Assembly: GCA_913054055.1 (NCBI GenBank)
Contig: CAJXIT010000061.1
Coordinates: 1 to 13,133, forward strand
Source of the DNA: an uncultured Thalassolituus sp.
GTDB taxonomy: Bacteria; Pseudomonadota; Gammaproteobacteria; Pseudomonadales; Oceanobacteraceae
Direction: 5' to 3'
Length of the DNA stretch: 13,133 nucleotides
The notes beneath the pieces were generated by a model that was given only the letters and a program-made list of their open reading frames with translations, did no database searches and was not told the origin of the DNA. The number at the start of each line of letters is the position of its first letter. Positions within the stretch are counted from its first letter, which is position 1. A program made the position numbers and the translations under genes. Below are positions 8,015-13,133 of the stretch, one piece after another.

Positions 8015-8094
8015 TCACAGATAGCCTCTGTTACCACAATTTACCTTAAAGATTAGCTCAAATGCGCCTTGAGGAAAGGGGCAGAAAAGGTTAT

Positions 8095-8775
8095 TTAAAA
8101 GCGCTTGACGTAAATCACCACTCTACGATTTTCAGCGCGCATCTCATTATTGTATTTTTGACCGGCCTCAAGGTCTTGTTTTGGCCTTGAATCCGCATAA
8201 CCAGCGGCCTTAAGTCGAGATTTATTCACCCCCTTTGTAATCAGGTATTTCACCACATTACTGGCTCTAGAAGAGCTTAATTCCCAGTTCGATGGGAATC
8301 TAGGGGTACTTATGGGCACATCATCCGTATGCCCTTCCACTTCAATTAAGTGGGTTTCATGACTGGTGGTCTCGATTACCTTGCTTACTTCATCCAACAT
8401 GGGTAGGGCTTGAGGCCGCAAAGCAGCGCTACCAGAGTCGTACAAAGAGAAATTAGAGAATTCTACCCTTACCCCTTTTGCATCAATATCCACAGCCACA
8501 TTTTCGGCCATATTATGCTCTTGAATGATTTCATCCAGTTCTTTTTTAATATCGGTAAAAGGGGTGACAACTTCTTGGTTAGTAAGCGTACTGGCCAACC
8601 CCTCTTTAAGGGCTTCAATTTTGCCCTGATTCAAGTCAGACACAGATAAGATCATCACAAAGAATGCGAGTAACAAGGTAATCGCATCGGCGTAGGTGAC
8701 AATCCAGCCTTCACCATCTGCATCAAACGTGGGGCGACGTCTACGCAGGCCTCGCTTGGATGCATTATCACTCAC
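8095..8775 (-). CDS. MotB/PomB-like stator protein with OmpA-type peptidoglycan-binding domain
   Basis: The 226-residue protein has a basic N-terminus (RGLRRRR), one membrane segment at about 25-46 with the ion-carrying aspartate (Asp30 in WIVTYADAITLLLAFFVM), a periplasmic linker that may hold a plug helix, and an OmpA/MotB C-terminal domain (about 105-226). In that domain EVEGHTDDVP (Asp151), LSSSRASNV (Arg170), AAGYADSRP and ENRRVVIYV mark the peptidoglycan-binding fold. It is shorter than the roughly 310 residues of E. coli MotB. The start is GTG at 8775, with AGGGG overlapping the stop of the MotA-like gene 10 bases away, so the two stator subunits are coupled. Its place behind a FliF/FliG-like gene argues for a non-flagellar motor. 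Whether it uses protons or sodium cannot be told. Confidence 0.93.
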   Translation of the reverse strand: MSDNASKRGLRRRRPTFDADGEGWIVTYADAITLLLAFFVMILSVSDLNQGKIEALKEGLASTLTNQEVVTPFTDIKKELDEIIQEHNMAENVAVDIDAKGVRVEFSNFSLYDSGSAALRPQALPMLDEVSKVIETTSHETHLIEVEGHTDDVPISTPRFPSNWELSSSRASNVVKYLITKGVNKSRLKAAGYADSRPKQDLEAGQKYNNEMRAENRRVVIYVKRF

Positions 8776-8785
8776 AATTTAACCC

Positions 8786-9583
8786 CTAATCCTGAAGTGA
8801 TTCGGGAACATAACGCTTAGCAGGCGATACATACGCGTTTAGTCGGTCTTGTATTAATAATGGATCCTTTTTCTCGGCTAGCAATACAAAACCATCTGTG
8901 ATCATTTGATGGCGAAAGAACTCCTGTTCTTGTTTTTCTGTTACTTGAGCAGCAGTGGGTTTAAATAATAAATTAGAAAGCAATACACCATATAAAGTTG
9001 TGATCAAAGCTAAAGCCAAGCCTTTACCCAGGTTAGCCATATCCCCACCCATATTATCCAGCATAATAATCAAACCAACTATGGTACCCACCATGCCAAA
9101 ACCGGGAGCATACACCCCCATGGTATTTAAAATTTTGGCCTCTAGTGTCTGTCGCTGCCAGTGGCTGTCCATGGTGTCACCCATAATGATGCGAATATCA
9201 GCTTGTTTATACCCCGCTCCCATGAGTTCAACACCTTGAGCTAAAAAGAAGTCTTCTTTTTCTTTTTTGGTGAGCGCATCTTCTAGCGCAGTAATACCGC
9301 CATCACGATAAATGGCGCTAAGCTCACCAAATCGCTTAACTAAATCTTTTAAGTGCGTTTGCGTCGTATTGCTAGAAAGTATGGTTTGCATCATGGCCCT
9401 TAAGGCGTGCATGACCTCTAAAAAACTAAAGCTAATAAGTGATGCTGCAAAGGTAGAGCCCACCACCATCATGCCACTGGCCATACTCACAAACATCATG
9501 TAGTTGTCGGTTGAGTTGACGATGGCAGCAACAAATAAACCAATGCCAGCTGTTATACCAATCAGTGTGCTAGGGCTTATCAT
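8786..9583 (-). CDS. MotA/PomA-like stator channel protein
   Basis: The 265-residue protein has the MotA layout: membrane segments at about 5-22 and 28-52, a large cytoplasmic loop (53-150) with charged, FliG-facing character, then two further segments at about 156-177 and 187-208. The signature VYAPGFGMVGTIVGLIIML contains Pro160, and LLFKPTAAQ contains Pro209; these correspond in position to the two prolines important for conformational change in flagellar MotA. The ATG at 9583 has a good AAGGAAG site 4 bases upstream. It follows the FliF/FliG-like gene by 35 bases and precedes the MotB-like gene by 10. With MotB it should form an inner-membrane ion channel that pushes on a rotor-like partner, presumably the fusion protein encoded next door. 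Confidence 0.93.
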   Translation of the reverse strand: MISPSTLIGITAGIGLFVAAIVNSTDNYMMFVSMASGMMVVGSTFAASLISFSFLEVMHALRAMMQTILSSNTTQTHLKDLVKRFGELSAIYRDGGITALEDALTKKEKEDFFLAQGVELMGAGYKQADIRIIMGDTMDSHWQRQTLEAKILNTMGVYAPGFGMVGTIVGLIIMLDNMGGDMANLGKGLALALITTLYGVLLSNLLFKPTAAQVTEKQEQEFFRHQMITDGFVLLAEKKDPLLIQDRLNAYVSPAKRYVPESLQD

Positions 9584-9618
9584 TTAACTTCCTTTCACAA
9601 CAAAAAATAAAATCAAAA

Positions 9619-11613
9619 CTAAGATGCTTTTTGCTCAGGGCTTTCCAATTGTTCCATGGAAAATTTACCTGTATTAATGTATTCACGAATTTTATGCACA
9701 ATTGAGCGCCTCGCGTTATCCACTTCTTGTGATGAAATGCGTCCTTCAAAGCGTTTTAAATCTTCTCTTACTTGCGCCTTTAATTTAGGAGCAGAGTTTA
9801 GTGATTTAAGTACATGAATTTTAAAATCATCTGGGGTACTGCATAGCGCCTGACCAATAAAGTTTCGATCGACTTCACGCAAAGCATTACTTAACGTTTG
9901 ATGAGGGGTTCTTACAATATCTGCAAACGTGAAGTACAGCTGGCGTAAACGATAAAAAGTATCAGGTTTATCTTGTTTTAACCGCTTTAAAACCTTAGAT
10001 TCTTCACTAGAACTCATGCTATCTAGCATATTCATCAACATGCCCAGACCATCTGCATTCACATTTTCAAAGCTTGGAACTTGTTGAGACGCTTTGGCTA
10101 ACCTGTCAGCCACATCTTTAAAGGTGTCCATAGGAAACGTTTCAAACTGCCCCAACTCAGCCATTAACTGAGACTGCCGTTTTTCGGGTACACGATTTAA
10201 TACTCGGGCCGCTTGCTGAGATTCTAACTGGCTAATCACCAGTGCTTGAATTCTTGGGTCTTCATGTTGAATTAAATACAAGACCTGACTGTCATTAAGT
10301 TTATTTAAAAATTCAAACGGATGGGCGTGAGCTGGGTCGTTGTTTTGTATTTTTTGCTGCAAGATTTGATAGAAGTCTTGCAGATCACGGTATTGCTGCT
10401 CTTCCTCTGGTGGTTGATCAGCCAATTGAGCCATAATACTTTGCAATTGCATCTGCTCTACATTCGGAAATATTGAGCGAAACAAACTGCGCCCCAGTGT
10501 TTTATAAATTGATGCAATCATGGGAATTTTATCTTCTTGGCTCACCAGCTCTGACATTCCTCCTTGCACCGCTTGAGGCTGGCCCAAACCTAAAGAAATC
10601 ACATCTTGCCGAGTACGCAACATGGCCTGTTTATGATCGACCTGGTCGGAAATAACAGAATCAGGGATAGTAGAGTCTGATTTTTCAATCATTGGACTGG
10701 CATTCATATTGTGAACAGGCGGAGCTGCAACTGCCTGCTCTTTTTTTCTAAAAGATAATAAAATCAACGCCAATAATAAAAATGCTAACAGACTGAGCAA
10801 ACCAATGGCTAACGTATTAAAATTTTCTTCTAGCCAGGTTTGGGCAGGGCCTGATTCTTTTTCAGAAATAACACTTTCAGGTAGTTTAGAAAACTGCGTT
10901 CGAATTATTTTAAATTCATCACCCCGTAAATCATTTAAAGAGGCTTTCTGATAGACTAAATTTCGAATAAAAGCTTCCTGCTCAGTACTTACTTCATTTT
11001 CGACCACTAAAGAAATAACAAGTTTTTTGATTTTATTAAACACACCCACGGTGGTATCTGGTTCTGTTTGAGTGCCATTTTGATCGGAAGAAGAACCATT
11101 TCCATCCCACTGGGGCTGCCGCTGCTGGCGCTGTAAACGCTGAATTTGTTCGCGCATGAATGCAAGCTCTGCATCTTTTTCTTTATCAGCCGAAATATCA
11201 ACAAAGGGTAATCCTGGCAGGCTATCAACATCATTATCAGAATTGACATTGCTATCATCCCTATCTTCATAGCGCTTAGGGAATTTTAATTCAGGGTAAG
11301 GAGAAAATTGACCCGTTGGATTATTTGTCACTGAAGGCTTGCTAACCTTCCCTTTGACCACCTGCCGAATCTTTTGCAACGTCACATCAACATTCACAAT
11401 AAACCGAACATGACCCAAATAGGCCTGAATATCACGGGCCAATCGATCTTCCAAGCGAGATTTTAATTGAATCTCCTCTAAGTCGTCTTTTTTGGTAATG
11501 ACCTCAATTGGGTCAGAGGGTGCCGAATAGACTGGGTTAACTAATAACAAAAGCAAACTGAATACAGTCAAGGTCAGTTTATTAATAATGTTAATTAGGA
11601 ATGTTTTTTTCAT
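9619..11613 (-). CDS. FliF C-terminal-half / FliG fusion-like protein, putative one-piece rotor of a non-flagellar motor
   Basis: This 664-residue protein joins regions resembling two flagellar basal-body proteins. Residues 11-30 are a hydrophobic signal peptide or first membrane anchor (possible cleavage after VYS30). Residues 50-80 (RLEDRLARDIQAYLGHVRF) resemble the start of the YscJ_FliF C-terminal domain. A polar, low-complexity insert follows at about 90-190, like the FliF beta-collar insertion. The domain resumes at 190-243 (KKLVISLVVENEV, then ASLNDLRGDEFKIIRTQF, compare RGD near this point in FliF). One membrane helix lies at about 268-288. The cytoplasmic part looks like FliG: an N-like region (364-425), a middle domain with PFEFLNKLNDSQVLYLIQHE (HEDPR in place of EHPQ), and a C-terminal torque domain (518-645) with ALREVDRNF and REDLKRFEGRIS. 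The YscJ-like ring domains of full FliF are absent. AGGGA lies 7 bases before the ATG. Domain assignment is by eye; the function is inferred. Confidence 0.85.
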   Translation of the reverse strand: MKKTFLINIINKLTLTVFSLLLLLVNPVYSAPSDPIEVITKKDDLEEIQLKSRLEDRLARDIQAYLGHVRFIVNVDVTLQKIRQVVKGKVSKPSVTNNPTGQFSPYPELKFPKRYEDRDDSNVNSDNDVDSLPGLPFVDISADKEKDAELAFMREQIQRLQRQQRQPQWDGNGSSSDQNGTQTEPDTTVGVFNKIKKLVISLVVENEVSTEQEAFIRNLVYQKASLNDLRGDEFKIIRTQFSKLPESVISEKESGPAQTWLEENFNTLAIGLLSLLAFLLLALILLSFRKKEQAVAAPPVHNMNASPMIEKSDSTIPDSVISDQVDHKQAMLRTRQDVISLGLGQPQAVQGGMSELVSQEDKIPMIASIYKTLGRSLFRSIFPNVEQMQLQSIMAQLADQPPEEEQQYRDLQDFYQILQQKIQNNDPAHAHPFEFLNKLNDSQVLYLIQHEDPRIQALVISQLESQQAARVLNRVPEKRQSQLMAELGQFETFPMDTFKDVADRLAKASQQVPSFENVNADGLGMLMNMLDSMSSSEESKVLKRLKQDKPDTFYRLRQLYFTFADIVRTPHQTLSNALREVDRNFIGQALCSTPDDFKIHVLKSLNSAPKLKAQVREDLKRFEGRISSQEVDNARRSIVHKIREYINTGKFSMEQLESPEQKAS

Positions 11614-11623
11614 GAGTTAATCC

Positions 11624-12280
11624 CTACTTAACAAGCTTTAAGCTTTCTTTAACATCCTTCAAAGAAGGGTCCAGCTTAAGCGCCCGCTTCCATGATACTT
11701 TCGCATCTTTCTTACGCCCCATCTTGTAATAAATACTGCCCTTTAATGCGTGGGCTTGTGCCGATGATGGCACCAAAGACATGGCCTTATTGGTTTCTTC
11801 TAAGGCTTTCCAATATGACTTCCGATAAAATAGGGCTTGTGCACTTAACATATGTTTAGTGGCCGTTGAAAACAAACCTAAAGCTTGTTTATTGAAAAAT
11901 TCTTTTTCACCGTCACCTTCAACTGGTTTACCACTGAGCTCTGACATTGCCTCGCCTTCCGATTGCCCCCCCAAAAATTCTTCTGCATCCATTACATCCG
12001 ACTGACCGCCGGGAGGTAGGTCCATACTAAAAATGATGTCGCTTTCTCCTGCATTCAACATCATCATCACATCATAACCAGGGCCGTGGCGATGAATATT
12101 CACAATGCCATGGTTTTTCTTGGCATATTCCACATCATCACCCATTTCAACGTCGTTAATTTCCACTGGCGCTTGTTCTTCAAATGGATTTTTTTCCATA
12201 TCCAATTGGGCCATACTACAACCAGTGATTACGATAGGTAACAAAAACACAGGCAACATTTTTTGAATTCTCAACATCAT
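11624..12280 (-). CDS. Outer-membrane-type lipoprotein with C-terminal TPR repeats
   Basis: The 218-residue product starts with a lipoprotein signal peptide ending in the lipobox VITGC. Cys21 would be lipidated, and Ser22 at +2 predicts sorting to the outer membrane. An acidic, probably extended stretch follows (about 22-130, rich in Glu, Asp and Gly). Two TPR-like units lie at about 138-171 and 172-205 (AQAHALKGSIYYKMGRKKDA then W-RALKLDPS), a fold used for protein binding. The start is one of two adjacent ATGs (12280 or 12277) behind a perfect AAGGAGG; the spacing of 7 slightly favours the second. That site overlaps the stop of the preceding gene. The FliF/FliG-like gene starts 10 bases downstream. 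It may be a periplasm-facing adaptor between the motor and an outer-membrane partner; I recognise no named family. Confidence 0.85.
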   Translation of the reverse strand: MMLRIQKMLPVFLLPIVITGCSMAQLDMEKNPFEEQAPVEINDVEMGDDVEYAKKNHGIVNIHRHGPGYDVMMMLNAGESDIIFSMDLPPGGQSDVMDAEEFLGGQSEGEAMSELSGKPVEGDGEKEFFNKQALGLFSTATKHMLSAQALFYRKSYWKALEETNKAMSLVPSSAQAHALKGSIYYKMGRKKDAKVSWKRALKLDPSLKDVKESLKLVK

Positions 12281-12284
12281 GTGG

Positions 12285-12291
12285 CCTCCTT
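12285..12291 (-). promoter_or_regulatory. Consensus ribosome binding site of the TPR lipoprotein gene
   Basis: AAGGAGG on the minus strand overlaps the TAA stop of the upstream gene and precedes two tandem ATGs by 4 and 7 bases. It is the best match to the anti-Shine-Dalgarno sequence in the window and suggests coupled, strong translation. Confidence 0.8.
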
Positions 12292-13133
12292 AAAACCTAT
12301 AACCTAAAGTAAGATCCAAGCCAGCCCCACCAAAGTCAGAACTATCCTCATAATTCGCATCTGTATCCCACTCAACAGACTCCTCTACTAGGTAGACGCC
12401 ACCTAGTGACATAAAACCATTGGTAACAAACGGAAATTCCAAACCAAACTTCATCATCAAACCATGACTGCCGCTGAAGAATGCTTGCCCAACCCCTACA
12501 TATGCTTTTGTATTCACCCATTCGCTTAACGCTTCAATACGAACAAATACTCGTCCTTCTAAATTGATACCGCTAACACTGAATTCATCCGTTGCGGAGA
12601 AGTTTCTGAAGAATTCTGCCCCCAAACTGTATTCAATGTCTTTGTTTAATGTTGTGGATTCTCGTCGCCTTAACCCAAAACCGGTAACTCTAGATAGTTT
12701 TGCATCTGTTGTTGCACCAACCCCGCCACGGGTTGAGCCAAGACCAAATGAGCTTATGGTCATTTCCATTTCTATGGTTTCAAATTGAAGCTCCTCTTCT
12801 TCGCGGGTGGTTTTTTTGGCGTATTCTTTCAGCCATAACAGCTCATTGCTTTTTGACCCTACCATTCTTAAATTCACGGTAAATTTATCTTCGTGCATAC
12901 TGGCGCTCCAAAGTATAAAAGCATCAACCCTTACGTCTTTTGATAAATTTCTTAAATCCTGATTACTTTGTGCACTTTGGCTTACGTGCATTCTTGATCG
13001 TTCAAAATTAACACGTGTGGTACGACACTCAATGCAATCTACCACTTCAAAACGACCAAGCCCCATAAACTTACCCAGCAATTTATTTTCAATCATGAGA
13101 TGAACTTGTTTTGAAATTTTTCGGTGGAGGCGA
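12290..13133 (-). CDS. Protein with alpha/beta domain and C-terminal beta-barrel-like tail, 5' end cut by window edge
   Basis: Codons stay open from the stop at 12290 to the right edge (280 residues visible). The ATG at 13096 has no ribosome binding site, and the 12 codons before it read sensibly into the domain, so the true start probably lies outside. Visible residues 1-115 look like an alpha/beta domain of the CsgG/FlgO/LpoB sort: an amphipathic helix, then LGRFEVVDCIEC (with a CxxC), then strands such as VDAFILWSASM and ELLWLKEYA. From about 150 to the end, alternating polar/aromatic strands dominate and the chain ends LTLGYRF, a terminal phenylalanine typical of outer-membrane barrels. 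The family is uncertain; the outer-membrane location is inferred. The gene heads the visible part of the motor-like operon, with its stop overlapping the lipoprotein gene's ribosome binding site. Confidence 0.7.
   Translation of the reverse strand, partial: RLHRKISKQVHLMIENKLLGKFMGLGRFEVVDCIECRTTRVNFERSRMHVSQSAQSNQDLRNLSKDVRVDAFILWSASMHEDKFTVNLRMVGSKSNELLWLKEYAKKTTREEEELQFETIEMEMTISSFGLGSTRGGVGATTDAKLSRVTGFGLRRRESTTLNKDIEYSLGAEFFRNFSATDEFSVSGINLEGRVFVRIEALSEWVNTKAYVGVGQAFFSGSHGLMMKFGLEFPFVTNGFMSLGGVYLVEESVEWDTDANYEDSSDFGGAGLDLTLGYRF

Noticed and set aside
8057..8073. Hairpin CTCAA-loop-TTGAG after the MotB-like gene as a terminator
   Set aside because: Only 5 base pairs with a 7-base loop and no U tract; too weak to call.
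8095..9583. Zorya-type (ZorAB) anti-phage defence
   Set aside because: The stator pair resembles ZorAB only in general fold. No ZorC/D/E-like helicase or nuclease is seen, and the partners are FliF/FliG-like and outer-membrane proteins instead.
11007..11270. Minus-strand 87-codon open frame inside the fusion gene
   Set aside because: It lies in another frame of the low-complexity insert of a well-supported gene and shows no protein family features.
8095..11613. Calling these genes the organism's ordinary flagellar fliF/fliG/motA/motB
   Set aside because: The FliF-like part lacks its ring domains, it is fused to the FliG-like part, and no flagellar structural or export genes accompany it. 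Flagellar gene symbols would mislead.

Overview
The window is a compact stretch of a gammaproteobacterial chromosome, by eye moderately AT-leaning. The gene order pyrG-eno-ftsB-ispD-ispF-truD-surE-pcm is the classic gammaproteobacterial arrangement. The protein sequences and the pyrG-eno adjacency fit a marine Oceanospirillales-like organism, but the exact genus is inference. All 14 genes read on the minus strand, so transcription runs from high to low coordinates. No gene-free stretch exceeds 300 bases. The largest gaps are about 210 bp between ftsB and eno and about 165 bp upstream of pyrG.

Region A (13133 down to 8095) is the unusual part: five tightly packed genes, several with good ribosome binding sites. 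In transcription order they are: (1) the C-terminal part of a protein with an alpha/beta domain followed by an outer-membrane beta-barrel-like tail, running off the window edge; (2) an outer-membrane-type lipoprotein with TPR repeats; (3) a 664-residue membrane protein that looks like the C-terminal half of the flagellar MS-ring protein FliF fused to a whole FliG-like rotor/switch protein; (4) a MotA/PomA-like stator; (5) a short MotB/PomB-like stator with an OmpA-type peptidoglycan-binding domain. No flagellar export, rod, hook or filament gene is visible. Together they look like an ion-driven motor (stator plus one-piece rotor) linked to an outer-membrane module. The function is unknown; a Glt-like motility or envelope-spanning force-transducing machine is a reasonable hypothesis.

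Region B (7930 to 4934) holds pyrG (CTP synthase) and eno (enolase), with a plausible sigma-70 promoter just upstream of pyrG. kdsA, which lies between pyrG and eno in some relatives such as pseudomonads, is absent here.

Region C (4814 to 1) begins with a perfect 13-bp hairpin carrying a UACG tetraloop when read as minus-strand RNA. It is followed by a tight, partly overlapping series: ftsB (division), ispD and ispF (MEP isoprenoid pathway), truD (tRNA pseudouridylation), surE (nucleotidase), pcm (isoaspartyl protein repair) and a DUF368/PopT-type membrane protein cut by the left edge. The last gene is thought to recycle undecaprenyl phosphate, whose isoprenoid precursors depend on the ispD/ispF products. 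By common synteny nlpD and rpoS may lie just beyond position 1, but this cannot be seen.
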